A stretch of DNA of 64,000 nt from Chytridium lagenaria (taxonomy: Eukaryota; Chytridiomycota; Chytridiomycetes; Chytridiales; Chytridiaceae). Position 1 is the stretch's first letter. Every line of letters starts with the position of its first letter. The notes under the pieces are model-generated. The model did no database searches, was not told the origin of the DNA, and saw nothing but the letters and a program-made list of their open reading frames with translations. The translations under genes and the position numbers were made by a program. Where the stretch lies: positions 1 to 64,000 of the forward strand of contig JAHLKC010000018.1 of the NCBI GenBank assembly GCA_025449115.1, in the 5' to 3' direction. Positions 23,264-35,658 of this stretch are shown one piece after another.

Positions 23264-24448
23264 TCACAGTCCTTGCACACCAGGCACAGGGATCGTCACA
23301 ACAGCCGCCGACAAAGTCGATTCAACAGAGGTCGCTGTGGCCGGGGTCGACGTGGGGCAGGGCGGATGCAGCGACAGCGTCCGCGGCTTCGGTGACGGCC
23401 TTTTCAAGAGAGTCAGGGACGGGGGTTGCGGCGGGGACGACGGGAGCAACGGGGGCGACGATGGGGTTGCGACGATTGGGGCGGCCGCGACGGGAGTTGC
23501 GGTGAGACCGGTGATGCCTGCGGGGAGGGTTGTGGGAGGAGAGGAGGGGGGTGCGGAAGGCTTGGTGTCAGGCTCGGTTATCTTGACGCGGCGTTTAGAT
23601 TCCTGAATTTTATGGGTCGTTAATGATTAAAAGCAGAGAACAGAGGATAAACTATCATCATGGAAGGCGACTAATGTACGAGAATGTTCCTACGGAGCGG
23701 ATGAGTTTCGTCCACATCCATTCATATTTTCGTTACGCATTTTATCTCGCCGTTTAGGGCACTGCCCCCATCTTGCATAAAGGCACCCCTCGCCCTTTTA
23801 TCCGACAATCAATCAACTTCAATTCCTTCCATCACGACCGAACATGATAAAACAGGAGCCTTCAAGAGCAACCATCAAGTCCATCATCCAAGCTTGCATC
23901 CTATTGTTAGAATCAAGCCGCCAACTAAAAAAATTGGGAGGTGATAGCATCCGTAGCGAGGTACCCCAAAGTAATGGCATACATGACGATGCATTGCAGC
24001 AGCCTGAAGACTAGGCCAAAAGACATTGTTCATCCAAGCACCATTCATTCGCCATCCCCTTCCCCAAAACCGACTCTCCAAGCAACACATCTAACCCCCT
24101 CCATAACAGCACTGCCCAACCAAAACTCACATCTTTCGGGTCTTCCACAACAATCTGCACAGCCTCCCTATTCGCTTTTGCAGCAGCCTCTGCTCTCTTC
24201 TTCTTCCCAACCTCCTTAGCCGTTGGTCGAATACAGTAATACCATCCCAACACAAACAGGACGATGATAAAGACGGCTCCTGCGATCAAACCACCGAGGA
24301 CGGCGGGGGGAAGAGTAGATGCGGTGTTTTCAACTGCCCCGGTTGGAGTCGGTGGGGTGATATGGATGATGTGGATGACATCGGGAGGGAGGGGGTAAAG
24401 GTGGTGAAGAAAAAGTATGGTGATGGGCAGTGGATGGACAGATATCAC
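23264..24448 (-). CDS. Small single-pass membrane protein, function unknown
   Basis: Exon 1 (to 24131) encodes a Pro/Thr-rich stretch, one clear membrane segment AVLGGLIAGAVFIIVLFVLG followed by a basic stop-transfer CIRPTAKEVGKKKR, and an Ala/Lys helix ending VEDPKD. A 528-bp intron (GTGAGT..TTCAG) joins it to exon 2 at 23602, starting ESKRRVKITEPD and continuing Pro/Val/Ala-rich to 23264 (or a stop near 23313, because C-run shifts make the frame uncertain). The arrangement (short ectodomain, TM, basic cytosolic tail) resembles the surface proteins at 28293 and 32650. The N-terminal start (24448) is doubtful; an upstream exon with a signal peptide may be missing. Confidence 0.45.
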
Positions 24449-24813
24449 ATATTTCTTTTTTTTTTTTTCTGTGTTCGTTAGTGAGGGATGAGGTTACACA
24501 ATTGGGTTGGGTGGGGATTTGAAAAGCATGCCACGACCACTCAAGACACACACATTTTTACATTACAATTATTCTACACAACTAAAACTAACCATCAAAT
24601 ACTTATTCACCGCCTTAAACTAATACAAAAGGAAAGTCAAACTAAACCAATTCCAAAACGCACATAAAATAACGAGAATAAAAGAAACATAGGCGCTTAA
24701 ATAAAGTAAGGTGTTAAAAATAAAATAAAGGTTGCTTGAGTATAAAAGTCGGAGTTCTGTTATGCAAATATTGAGGCACGCAAAAGTGAAAAAAAAAACT
24801 CGAACAACAACGA

Positions 24814-26483
24814 TTATAAAACAAGCAGGAGTTTAAAAAATAAGAAGAGGACAGATAAAATAGAAATCACATCACCAATCCCACCAATACTGCCACCACT
24901 CCAACAAACCAATCCGAGCCCCTTAACTCCTTGAGCAGCACCTCCAGTCTTAGTCGCAGCAACACTCGTACTTGACGTCACAACCACAGGCCAGAGGTAC
25001 TCGTCCTCGCAGCGGTCGTCGTCGCCGTTGTGGTGGTCACAGACGTAGGTCGAGACACAGCTTTGGCCAAGTAATCCGGCATCAAACATCCAACTGTGCT
25101 TGAACGCTGCAAGCGATTCCGGGTTCCTCGTGGCCTGAAATCACGGTGAATGATGGTACCCAGTTCATTCTCGTTTTTCTGGAACTCGAAAAGATTGACA
25201 TCTTGACGAGGGGTAGCAGCGCGGAAGGTGCTGTTGAATAAGAAGGTGTTCCAGAAACTCTGCAGAGAATGGTTAAACAAAAAAACCGTATTTGGGGGGA
25301 CGAACATTTTGGACACCGCGCGGGTGTTTCTTCGATGCAGGGTAATGGGGCGGATTCGGAGTCTTGTATCAATGTGGTAAGCAGCAGCACCTTCGCTAAG
25401 CTGTGATAACAGCAACAATGAATTAGTTACAACTCCTCTAATACATACATTTTTAGAAAGGGTAGACGAAAAACATACCACAAACGGCTGCCCAATTTCT
25501 CGAGTAAGTATCGTAGAACGAGAACGTGGGCCTGTCCTCCAAGTCCATCAATGATTTCCGCGAAAAGTTGTCAGGGCAGAGTCCCGTCTTAATCCAAGGG
25601 TACTCTCTTTCACCCCTTAAATACACTGATAAGCCTACGAAATCGACGTATCGTCTACAAAAAAAAGGAAACAGTGAGCAATCATTTGAAAATAGGATAT
25701 ACTGTAAGTATTACCTCCGGTAATAGTGGGTAAATGGAACCAGCATCGTCCTTCTGCTCAAGTTAGAGACATACCATGGCGGCAGCGGTGGGTGCGTGCA
25801 TGGATGGCGGTGGAGATACGACGGAAAGATTCAATAAAGGCAGCAGGTTGACCACATAGCATCATTTCCTGCATTCTGAGGTAACGGATGTAAACGTTCC
25901 TTCCCACCTGAGTAATGTTGTAAACTTGATCAGCGAGATAGTGAATCAAGTCCTGGATAGATCAAAACCTTTCTCGGGTCTTTTTTAATAAGAACATTCA
26001 TATTAGTACATGACACAAAAGAAAGCAAGCATTCACATTATTATGAGAAAGACAAAACTCACAGACTGTCAGGAATAAGCTTGCATCGAACCCTCGTCAA
26101 AGAGGACATGTTGGCATAGAGAAAGTCCCGACAGCCATGGAGAGGAGTGAGGGAATCGTTTGGGGAGTTGGAAGGCACCGGCACGACGACCGATGCGTTG
26201 GTTGAAGAGAGTAAAGCTGTCTCCGCCTTCCGGTTGTTGTACGTCAGTGTCTAGCCACCCAGCGAGAATGATGGTTCCATCAGGTTGCTCTCTAATTTAA
26301 GTAAAATGATTGTGTTAGGTATGCATTAGGATTATGTTTGTAGATGATCAGATAAAAAGACAGTTTCTTTTTTTGTAAAGAAACCAAAAGAAAAAGAACT
26401 TACAATCTGGCAGCAGCAGAGACGGATGATGAGGTGAATGCCACAGTCAATGCTGCGAGTGAGATGAGGGATGATGCGAGCAT
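24814..26483 (-). CDS. GH26-like secreted glycosidase with C-terminal anchor
   Basis: The start at 26483 gives the signal peptide MLASSLISLAALTVAFTSSS, and the intron 26403-about 26296 joins RL to EQPDGTIILAGWLDTD. The blocks GGDSFTLFNQRIGRRAGAFQ, GQPAAFIESFRRISTAIH, RYVDFVGLSVY and EGAAAYHIDT, then FEFQKNE, follow in the order of fungal GH26-like (endo-mannanase superfamily) proteins. The Glu of EGAAAYH is the presumed nucleophile. The acid/base Glu region (about 25870) is not readable in one frame, probably because of lost bases. A Ser/Thr linker leads to a C-terminal hydrophobic tail (ISILSVLFLFFKLLLVL) typical of a GPI signal or membrane anchor. Five or so introns. Likely acts on mannan-like cell-wall or substrate polysaccharide; substrate not shown. 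Confidence 0.55.
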
Positions 26484-26664
26484 CTTTGGATGAATGGTGG
26501 TTGCCCTTGGAGGGTGATGCCTGTGATGAATGTGATGGATGGATGGATGGATAGACGCAAGGATGGATGTGACCTTTTTATAATATATTTGGAAATGGTT
26601 TTTTTCTGTGCAACAGAAAGGAGTTATAGGAATAGTGATACCAAAACAAGGAATTTGTTCCATC

Positions 26665-27936
26665 ATGTAAAAAAGACTGTTTTGTTTCTACAGCCCAACA
26701 ATTTTGCCTCCAAACTTGCCCTCTGTTCAAGCATCAGGTTAGCGTTGATGAGGTCGTCCCTGTGGCAGATTCTTGTGATAGTAGGAGAACGCAAAGGTTG
26801 TAAACAGTGGGTAGAGAGGGTGGGAGGGGTCAGGCCAATTGCGTTTAAAACAGAGAAAATATCCAAAGAGGCGAAATAGCAGCGTTATAAAATCGTGAAG
26901 TCTTTGATGGGAATACTTGAGCGAAAGGACAGATAGCAGGGTGGGTTTTGCGTAAAGGTGATAGGTTGGATGGCTGCTCCCGATGACCTCGTAGCTGGAG
27001 ACGTCGACGGGAAGAAGCACATCCCGCCATGATCGGCGAGCCAGGGCAGCGTTAAGGTCAGGATAAAAGGAACATTGGGAATATTGTGGACAGATGTGGC
27101 CGCTTGCTCCAAAGAATCACTGAAGAACGACCCCTGACAATATATCCACTGTTATGTCGGCGAGTGATGGGTGTAAAATTTTGACCAATGATTGAAGCAA
27201 CCCTCTGCAACTGCTTAAACTAAACTTAGTTATTTCTTCTGTGAATTACAAAACTTCATTATTTTCATTTTCTTCTGTGAACATGACTGCTCATTTGCTG
27301 GAAAGCACGGAAGTAACAACACTGGTCACTCGTAGGCCGCTGCTATAAATTGCTTGAGAAATTAGAGCCTTGGACCTGATCAACGCCTGACTATAAATCA
27401 AACTTTGACCCTTCTGCAGGGAGTCCTTGCCTCGATCACCGTCAACATCACTGGAGTTATTTCTCCTCTGTCGCGTTAACTCACGTCGTTAAAACGTTCG
27501 GAGAGACTGTCGGTACTACACGACCATGTTTTCCAAATCGTTCGTGCACGTGTGAAAATCCGTTTTTATGTTGACCTCCATGCCATGGTTGCGTAAAGTG
27601 TTCGTGGCGGAGTATGAGGTGGACAGGTTGACGGCCAATTACTATGGAAAGATTGCTTGACAGACCTTTGCAGTAAAACCAATCCACTTGATTAGTTTAG
27701 TTGGTGAGGAGTGCAATATTTTGTGAGATATGCGGCGGAGGGACATGCTGTGTTGGTGTTGCTGATTGTTAATGGTTAAATTTGGGGTAGATTCGTGAAA
27801 CTACCGCCTCCTGTCATGTATCCGAGGGTATATGGTAGGAGTTTCAATTAGATTACTTACCTTCTCGTGATAGTGTGTACATATGAAGGTTAGTGAGCAG
27901 TAGAAAGAACTAATGCCCAGAGCGTGAAAGAGAGCC
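26665..27936 (-). CDS. Possible gene with secretion-type first exon
   Basis: ATG at 27936 opens MALFHALGISSFYCSLTF and runs into a good GTAAGT donor near 27858. About 700 bp downstream, frames around 27110-26880 contain coding-like sequence (DVLLPVDVSSYEVIG, SSHPTYHLYAKPTLLS) that is split between frames. I do not recognise the protein and cannot connect the exons securely. It may also be non-coding. Confidence 0.2.
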
Positions 27937-28292
27937 ATGATGATCTCAGCATCACTAAAACACAGTTAAAAGGGAAAAAGGGATACAACCACGGCAAGAG
28001 AGAATAGGATAATGCTTAATCTTCAAGTGGATCGTCGCAGCCATTTTTGCCCATTTCATCGTTCATCCGGAAGGCAAGGGCATTTTCTCATCACTTGGAT
28101 CAGTGCCCAAAGTGACGACGATGAGGGGAAGCTGCTTTATACTCGGTCTCACTGGCCATGGATCAAGTCCTTCAACAAGTTATTTAAATAAATTTCTATG
28201 ATTTGTGTTCAAAACTCTCAATTTTGTCTTCTTTTGTGCGAGATTTGAGAAAAAAAAAAACTTTTCTTATATACTTGCTCACCACCTCCGTC

Positions 28293-30075
28293 ATGACGCC
28301 TTTAGCATCACTGTCTCGGCACAGTGCTACAACAGCAACATCAACAACTTCAAGGTCATCATCAACCTCCATGCTCACCACACTTTCTATCATCCTCGTC
28401 TTCCTCTCTACTATCATCCCTCAAGCTTCAGCTCAAGGCGCTCCAACAGACTCATCATGTCGTTTCTTCCCAGACGGCACCTTCAGCCGTCTCTCCGTCA
28501 CAGCCGCCGTCTTCAGCAACTGCGAAGCCGCCTGTCTCAGAGACAATCCCTCCAACGTCTACGCTGGATTCAATGAACGTCAACTCGCATGTTACTGCTC
28601 CACTGCTGCTCAGTTTGCCGCTTCTCAGCCCCAGGAAGAGGATTTATGCGACCAGTGTGGGTTTGGAAGCATTTTTAGTGGAGAGTGTAACTTTGAGGGA
28701 GGGGTGTTGTTGCAGAATGTTAGACAGTTGAGTGGAAGGGCTGCTACTACTACGACGTCTAGGACAACGACGGCCGTTACAACTACAACCAGTGCTGTTG
28801 TCACCTCGAGGACGAGCCCCACCCTTACTTCTCCAGGAGGGGTGACGCTCCCTCCCGTCTCGAATGCACCTGTAAGTGCTTATACCTACAGTCGCTATAA
28901 TGTTTTGAGTGTTATTTATTTATCCTCTCAAACGATTGGGCATGTTAGAAGAGCGCATTAGGAAAACTTCTACTGAATACGTTGAATTGAATGAACTAAA
29001 ATGTATGCTTTATAGGGTACAACTCAAACGTCCATCTCGGGCAGTTCCAACAACGGTGCCTCCGAAAACGCCTCTGCCAGCTCCGCCCTTTCAACAGGCG
29101 CCATCGCTGCAATCGTCATCGCGGTCATCTTAGTCGCCATCATCCTCATCGCCGTCTTCATCATTCTCCAACGCAAACGTCGCTCCAACTCCAACAATAA
29201 CTCCTCACCATCATGGGCCCCAACCTCTAACGACCCCAAATCCCATCCCGCCCCTTCCTTCAAAGTCACCTCCACACCAAAAAGCCTCACCCCAACCGTC
29301 TCCCCATTCCCGTCCTCCGAACCCGCTAAAGCCCTCCCCGTTCCACCCCCCGTTGCAGAGGAGGACATTGGCAACATGACCATGAATTCGACATTCACTT
29401 CTGCAACGCATCCTCTTGACCGGAATTTCTCCAACCGGGCGGCATCCACTGATCCCTCGCTGCTTCATGGGACCATGACCACAGGCGCGGATTACACTAT
29501 GAGATCAATTGCGGCACCTACGACGGTTGGAATGGATCCGCAGCAGGGGTATTATAATGAAGCGGGGCAGGCGACGCAACCGCAGCAGCAACCGCAGCAT
29601 TCGTATTATACTGAGGAAGGACAACCCGTTCAACAACAATTCTATGATCCGGCTTATTACCAACAATATAATCAACAGTATGGGTATTATCAAGGTCAAC
29701 CTATGGTAAACATCAAAATCATCTTTGTCGTTCATAATTGTAAACCCTAATATACTCTCTTTCCAGGATCAAGCTCAATGGGCCGCCCACGCCGCCTACT
29801 ACAACCAAGCCATGTACGCTCCATCCGTAAGTTCCCCAACCCACTTCAACCCCGCACAAAAACTTACCTTTTTTTTTATTATTTAGACCCAACATGACCC
29901 TAATTACGACCCCTCTTTGTACCAATACTCGTGGGCGCCCTCTGTGGCGGGCTCTAACACGGTTATGAGCAAGGCATCAAATGCGGGGGCGACGGCGACG
30001 GAGACTGTTGTGAGTCGACCGACGGTTGGGACTGTTGGGACAAAGGATACTGTTTTGGAGGATGGGTTGAAGTGA
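28293..30075 (+). CDS. WSC-like single-pass cell-surface sensor
   Basis: Four exons: 28293-28871, 29016-29705, 29767-29826 and 29887-30075, all with in-frame GT..AG junctions. A signal peptide (LSIILVFLSTIIPQASA) is followed by a cysteine-rich WSC-like domain with CRFFPDG, CEAACLRDNP, GFNERQLACYCS and CDQCGFGSIFSGEC. A Thr/Ser stalk follows, then one membrane helix (AIAAIVIAVILVAIILIAVF), a basic QRKRRS stop and a Gln/Tyr-rich cytosolic tail. This is the architecture of yeast Wsc/Mid2-type cell-wall stress sensors, though the Cys spacing is not a perfect WSC match and no signalling tail motif is recognisable. The start at 28293 is the first ATG before the signal peptide. Confidence 0.7.
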
Positions 30076-32649
30076 TGAGGTGGTTGGGTTGGGTTGGTTT
30101 TTTTTTTTGTTTTTTTTTTTTTTTCTGGAGGGGGGGGGGAAGGTTGAGCGAATTTGACGATGGGAGGTGGTTTAGGCAAGTTTCTGTTTTATTCTTCCTC
30201 CCCCTCTTTTATAGCAGGTTTTTTTCTTCTTTTTTTAATCCATACATGTGTTTAAACCACTGGTTATGTATATCTACAAATCTATATATTTTTTCACCAA
30301 TGTCGATTTCATTAAATAAAAACGCGTATGGCATTTTTTGTCTTGGTTTGTTCTGCGGAAGGAGGAGTGAGGGAGGACTTGATAATGAAAGCTGGGGATA
30401 AGAAAAGATGTTTACGAAACCATCCGTGTTTGACGCAGTGATCTCATCAACAACGATCATAGGCGTCAAGCGGAGGTAGCATCGATTTGGCGAGTTTATT
30501 TTTACATAAAGGGTGATGCTTTGTTATGGGGACGTCACTTGAACAACACACGTCGTGGATGACGGTAAGCTCCGAAAACATGATATGATCGGTGTTATTG
30601 TTGTGCGGTTTTTGAAATAGGATGCATGTTGAGAAAAGGTCAAAGTGAATGCGTTAAGGAGAGATTTTTGGTGGATTAAGTGATAGGGTTAATGTTTATG
30701 GGGAAGGTCTTTCATTGTGCGGAAAGGCGTAACCTGATGGTTGGATTCGTTATCAACGATTTTTGCAGTTTGTCGTCAAAACATTGCGTGATGAAGTGAC
30801 GGTAGATGACGGTAGCCTCATAATATTCTTCAATACATTGCGCGATTAACCGACGGGTAGATGACGGTAAGCTCATAATACACTTCACATTGCGTGATTA
30901 ACCGACGTGTAGATGACGGTAAGCTCAAAACACAGCAATGTCGGTTTTGTTGCGGTTTTGAAAAATGAATTTTGTTGAGAAATATAGACTGAACGTGGTA
31001 AGAAGAGCACTTTTACTGGTGGAATGAGTTCATGGATAGGGCTATAAGTATTCATGTAAAGGCTTCACTGTGAGGGCCCGGGGAAGGATATTCACACATA
31101 TACTCAGTAAAGTGTTGGAGAGCCGTTATGAACTTGATTTTCCCAACGGATTGATGAGTCTTTTTATATAGTTTTCTGGTGAATAATGTCTGGTAATTAT
31201 ATGGTTTTGATTTTTTTTTTTTTAACTGTCCCTTACGAATGGTTTTTAGACATTGTCTATTGTGGTTGTCAAGTAGTAGCATTCAATTTATCAGAAATGG
31301 GAATAATAGCACGCCATACTGTCTAAAAACAAACCCTTCCGTCTCATTTATTTTTCTTTACATGTCTCGCATGGCTATAACAATGCGCAGAGGGTAGTGT
31401 AGACTTTTATTAGAGTTAAGGGACTATCGCCTCTTCCCTTTTTTTTTTGTTTTGGTTTTTCGGACCGTTTCAAACCGTGTTTCTTGCTTGGAATTCCATC
31501 AACCAGGCGGCATCTCTTCTTGGTGTGATGGTTTATGGTTGTTGTTGTGTGATGGGACCACGTTACTTTTTTTTTTGTTTAAACCTTTCAAGTATATAGG
31601 CTGGACGCCAACGGCATACTTACTATATGTACAACGGCATACTTACTATACAAAGAAAGGGAGAGAGGGCTTTTCTGGTTGTATGTTTCGGTATTATAAA
31701 GATATCGTCTTTTTTTTTTCTTGTTTTTTTCATTTATAAGTATTAGGAGACGGTTTTCATGATGTCTTTGTCTGAGAGCGTATTTTTCTTCAGGGGGGAA
31801 ACAAGGGGAGTTGGAGGGAAAGGGGATGAAACACGTTTGAACCATTAAGTAAATAAATAAATGAATATGAAAATAAAAAGACAAGAAAAAGACACTGTTT
31901 TACAACAAGCAGAAAAAAGACAAGTTATGTTACACAAGTATATTGACAATTATTTGTTTATTTATTTACATTCAAGTGGCTGGGATATTACTGTATGTTA
32001 GTACGCCAAGTATTCACCTGCAGTCTGACACCTGCATCTTTTTTTTATTTATTTTTAAGCTTTTTATTAGACTTTCCACCCATTTCATTATTTCACACCT
32101 CACACCTTTTTCTTTGTTCTTCTTTCTTGTTCTTCCTTCCTTCCTACCAGCATTACCTTGCTCCTCCTATATACTCCACACACCACACACTCCACACTCC
32201 AACGCACACACTCACTCACTCATTAGCTCAAGCAGCAGATAACAATTAATATTTTACAAAAACTGCTGATCCCTTCCCCATCCCATCCATCCATCCATTC
32301 ATTCCGTCCATCCGTCCTTTATAGCCGGCGTGTTCATTCATGCTGTTCTCTCTTTCTCCCTCTTCCTCACTATAGATTTTAGACATTTATTTATTTATCA
32401 CACCTTTTTCTATTTTATCACAGTTGATTTTTTTAAAGAAAAAAAAAACCTTCCCCTCCCATCCCCCCCATCACTCCGAGCCATTATAGAAACAAACATA
32501 GAAAGAAACTGCATCAGCAAGCAGCAGCAGCACCTAGATAGATAGAGAGACAAGTCACCAGGCTGAGCGACTGACTGACCGACCACGTCTACTTTAACAA
32601 ACCCAATCCATCTTCCCATCACAATCCTTAAACTCACGCAAAACTCAAC
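30076..32649. other. Long intergenic region with tandem repeats
   Basis: No convincing gene. Contains G and T homopolymers just after the WSC-like stop (30098-30141), about three 50-bp tandem units at 30781-30940, and pyrimidine-rich sequence with CATC/CTTC simple repeats at 32090-32320. The last few hundred bases are probably the promoter and 5' UTR of the gene at 32650. Confidence 0.5.
30781..30940 (+). repeat. Tandem repeat, ~52-bp unit x3
   Basis: Units start ACATTGCG at 30781, 30835 and about 30887. Each contains GTAGATGACGGTA and CTCA..A. A fourth partial copy of GGATGACGGTAAGCTC lies at about 30557. Divergence between units is modest. Confidence 0.7.
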
Positions 32650-33977
32650 ATGTCTGACCCAACCAACATCGAGGAACCCCCGTCCAGACAACCGACACCC
32701 CCGTAGAACCTTCAACAAGCCCTCCACCAGAACCCTCCTCCACTCCCCCGATTACAAGCACATCTCCACCCATCCCAACAGGTGGTGGTGGTGGTGATGG
32801 AGGAGGTGGTGGTAATGGTGGTGGGGTGGTGGTGGTGGTGGAGGAGGAGGAGGAGGAGAGGAGGAGGAGATGCTGGAGGAGGTACTGGAGGTAATGGTGG
32901 TGGTAATGGTGGTGGTAATGGTGGTGGGGCTGGCGGTGGTGGTAGTGGTGGAGATCCATCATCATCAGACGGGTCGTCCCAAGCAACATCTACCAGCCCG
33001 GGCGACGATACCAACACCGTTTCCGACCCCTCTGCAACTGACCTCCCTACTGACGATGACGAAAATTCCGTACGTTTCCCCACTTTTATCTACTCTTTTT
33101 TGTAAGATAGAAAACAAACGACATTTATTAACCCCAATTCCCTCTACAGCAAGACTCCAACACCCCCGGCGGCACCCGCCCGACCACCCGCAACTCCACC
33201 ATCATCCAAACCTCCCGCACCGGCGGCTCATCCAACCCCACCATTGGCGCTCCCCTCGCCTCCAACCCCGCCGACTCAAGCTATTCCAGTTCCGGCCTCC
33301 CCGTCGCCCTGATCGGTGGTGCCGTCGGCTGCATAGCCGCAATAGCCATCGCCATCATCGCCCTCGTCTTTTTCATCAAACGCCGTCGCTCCAAACGCAG
33401 CACCTCCCCATCCGTCGTCACCAAGACCGAAACACCCTTTTACGACGGAGGTTTCAGCGATGACGATAAACCCATCCCGTTGGTCTGGAACCGGGAGCTG
33501 CTGGAATACCTGAACGGAAGAATTCTCAGTTTAATGCCATGTTTAGAAATGGGTTTGGTGGACGGTTTGCGCCGGCGCGTAAACCGACGATTGATTTGGG
33601 GAATGATGCGGATGCCGAGGATGGGAGACGGCGGTCTGGGATGAGTGATGAGGAGGAAGGAAACGTTCCGCAAGTCTATGTTACTAAATCCATTGGTTCG
33701 GTTCGTCGGAAAAATACGGTATGTCATCTTTACATTTTGCCCTAGATACGTGTTTTTTTTTTTTTTTACTCACTCAACTTCTTTCTTTATTTTTTAGGAC
33801 CCATCCCGTGTCAACAAACACCGCGCTGCGTTTGAGCGTTGGCAAACACGTCAAGAACCCGAAGCCCCACCCGCTGCAGATGAAATGGCCTATGTGGGGA
33901 GGTCTGTGACGGGCCGCAAGAACAATGGGATCAACCAAGTTAAAGTGTTTGACGGTCACAAGGAGCCGTTATGTTGA
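32650..33977 (+). CDS. Gly-rich single-pass membrane protein, function unknown
   Basis: Exons about 32650-33069, 33150-33718 and 33798-33977 (GTACGT..ACAG and GTATGT..TTAG introns). The N-terminus MSDPTNIEEPP is followed by Pro/Thr-rich and then a poly-Gly/Asn stretch encoded by GGTGGT repeats, then SSSDGSSQATSTSPGDD, an Arg/Ser/Thr segment, one membrane helix (ALIGGAVGCIAAIAIAIIAL) with basic FIKRRRSKRS after it, and an acidic/basic cytosolic tail. No signal peptide is evident, so the single helix may act as a reverse signal anchor. One-base losses at about 32685, 32830 and 33475 each need one added base to keep the frame. Similar in plan to the WSC-like protein but without its Cys-rich domain. 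Confidence 0.55.
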
Positions 33978-34593
33978 ATGCAAACAAACAAGGGGAAAAA
34001 AAAAATTAACGCTAATCAGTCGGAAGGACATACCCTCTTTTGACACCTGTTCTTTTATTTCTTTTCGTGTCGTTTCCTATTGCATTCTGTTCTTCGGTTA
34101 ACGGCGGGATGGTTTTTACGCAGTTCTTTTTTTTTTTTTCATTTTTTATCGGTTGTTTTTTTTTTTGTTTTGTTTTTGTTTTGTTTTCATCAAGTATAGA
34201 ATATATTTTTCATCATAGAGCATTTAATGAGGTTTGCTTCTGTTTTTCATTTTTGTTTAATAAGCATTGAAATTTCGTGCCCAATCTTGCACCCCTTGAC
34301 TGAGACCTCCAGACCTCCCTCTGATAGCGTTGAGTATGGATAGAGGAAAAACAAGAAACAGCACCAAAAAACAAGTCTTATAGAATGGGAAGTACCCTAC
34401 TATTAATAAACTTTTTACATCTTTTTTACGAAACAACTCGACATGTCTATTAATCAGAGTTCGCGTCACGGCAAAAGTGGAAAACGTGCTACTCGTAAGT
34501 ATCCATATTAAAATAGTCTATGAGAACCACACAGCACGCAGAGTCTCTTAGCATACGACTCCTGTAAATATTACGATACCACACAGAACCAGT
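33978..34593. other. Convergent 3' intergenic region
   Basis: Lies between the stop codons of two convergent genes. T-rich on the plus strand. No gene seen. Confidence 0.5.
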
Positions 34594-35571
34594 TTAAAGC
34601 TTTGACTTTTCCGCCCAATCCGGCTTCTTCTTCTGCATAAACGCCGCCATCCCACGCGCAGCTTCCTCCGAAACCAACATCCCCTCAAACACCTTCCTCA
34701 CATGCTCCACTTTTTCCTTCTCTCCACCACTCCCCGCAACAACCTTCACCAACCCTTTAATCACCTTCAAAGCCTCTGGTCCACCCTCCCTCAACATCCC
34801 CACAAACCCCTCCACATCCTCACCCCTCCATCCACCACCCCCAACTCCATCAACCTCCCCACCCCCACCTTCTCCCCAGTCATGAACCATCGTCGAGCCA
34901 CACGTGGACCCACCTCTGGGATGATGCGGAGGGAAATGATGGCAGGGATGAGGCCGCGACGGACTTCGGCGAGTTGGAAAAAAACACTTGGATGCGCACA
35001 TCGGAGGTCGCAGCTGAAGGCGAGACCGACCCCACCGCCTAATGCGGGGCCGTTGAGGTGGGCGATCGTGGGTTTGGGGTGGTCGGAGAGACGTTGGAAG
35101 AGGTGGTGGGCGGCGTCAAAGGGGGTTTTGGTGGTGGAGGAGGAGGCCGAGGAGAGGTCCATGCCTGAGCAAAAGTATTTGCCTGTAGCGAGCGTTAGAT
35201 GATTTGAATAAACCGATGAAAGACATATCCCATCCAAACTTAAGCAAAGTATTTGCCTGTGGATGGGGGTGATTTGAATACTCTGATCATAGACATATCC
35301 CATCCAAAAGTCGCCATCATCCAAACCCAACAAAACTCCCACCTCCACGCATTCTTTGTATGAAACTCAAGATGATGAAGAAAAACCACCCCATACCTGA
35401 TCCAGTGATAACAATAACCCTCACCCCATCATCCCTCTCAGCCTCATCCATCGCCTCCAAAAACGCAACACACATCTCATTCGACAATGCATTCGCCCTC
35501 TTAGGATTATCCAGCGTCACCGTCATAACCCCATCCACAATCTCCACATTGACCTGCTTCGCGTTAGCCAT
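34594..35571 (-). CDS. Enoyl-CoA hydratase family, methylglutaconyl-CoA-hydratase-like
   Basis: Two exons, 35571-35397 and 35182-34594. The start MANAKQVNVEIVDGVMTVTL is the first in-frame ATG. Crotonase-fold hallmarks: LDNPKRANALS, GKYFCSGMDLS (substrate loop), NGPALGGGVGLAFSCD (oxyanion hole) and LAEVRRGLIPAIIS, which carries the catalytic Glu. The position usually holding the other catalytic Glu (GGGxE) is Gly here, as in LiuC-type methylglutaconyl-CoA hydratases. The EVR.GL.PA.IS block also fits LiuC better than classical enoyl-CoA hydratase. A missing G near 34850 shifts the frame before EDVEGFVGMLREGGPEAL. Divergent from the acyl-CoA carboxylase gene 87 bp away, which supports a shared pathway (leucine, or citronellate/isohexenyl-type). 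The substrate is inferred. Confidence 0.7.
35183..35396 (-). repeat. Tandem duplication within hydratase intron
   Basis: The intron contains two approximately 75-bp copies sharing AGTATTTGCCTGT and GACATATCCCATCCAAA. The duplicated part includes the 3' splice acceptor and the first codons of exon 2, leaving a decoy acceptor (CCACAG) about 75 bp upstream of the real one. Confidence 0.7.
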
Positions 35572-35658
35572 CCTTAAACAAAGACAAAATTCCCGCGCCG
35601 CTTTCACTCTATTCAAAGGTCACGTTTTCATTTGCAAACATCCTTTTTTGCCGAAACC
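35572..35658. promoter_or_regulatory. Shared divergent promoter, hydratase/carboxylase
   Basis: Only 87 bp separate the two start codons of the divergent pair, so both promoters must overlap here or extend into the genes. No TATA box is obvious. Confidence 0.4.

Noticed and set aside
26885..27112. 75-codon frame as a separate gene
   Set aside because: Competing frames cover the same DNA; folded into a low-confidence gene entry instead.
30781..30940. Possible CRISPR-like array
   Set aside because: Repeats are contiguous, with no unique spacers, and the genome is eukaryotic.
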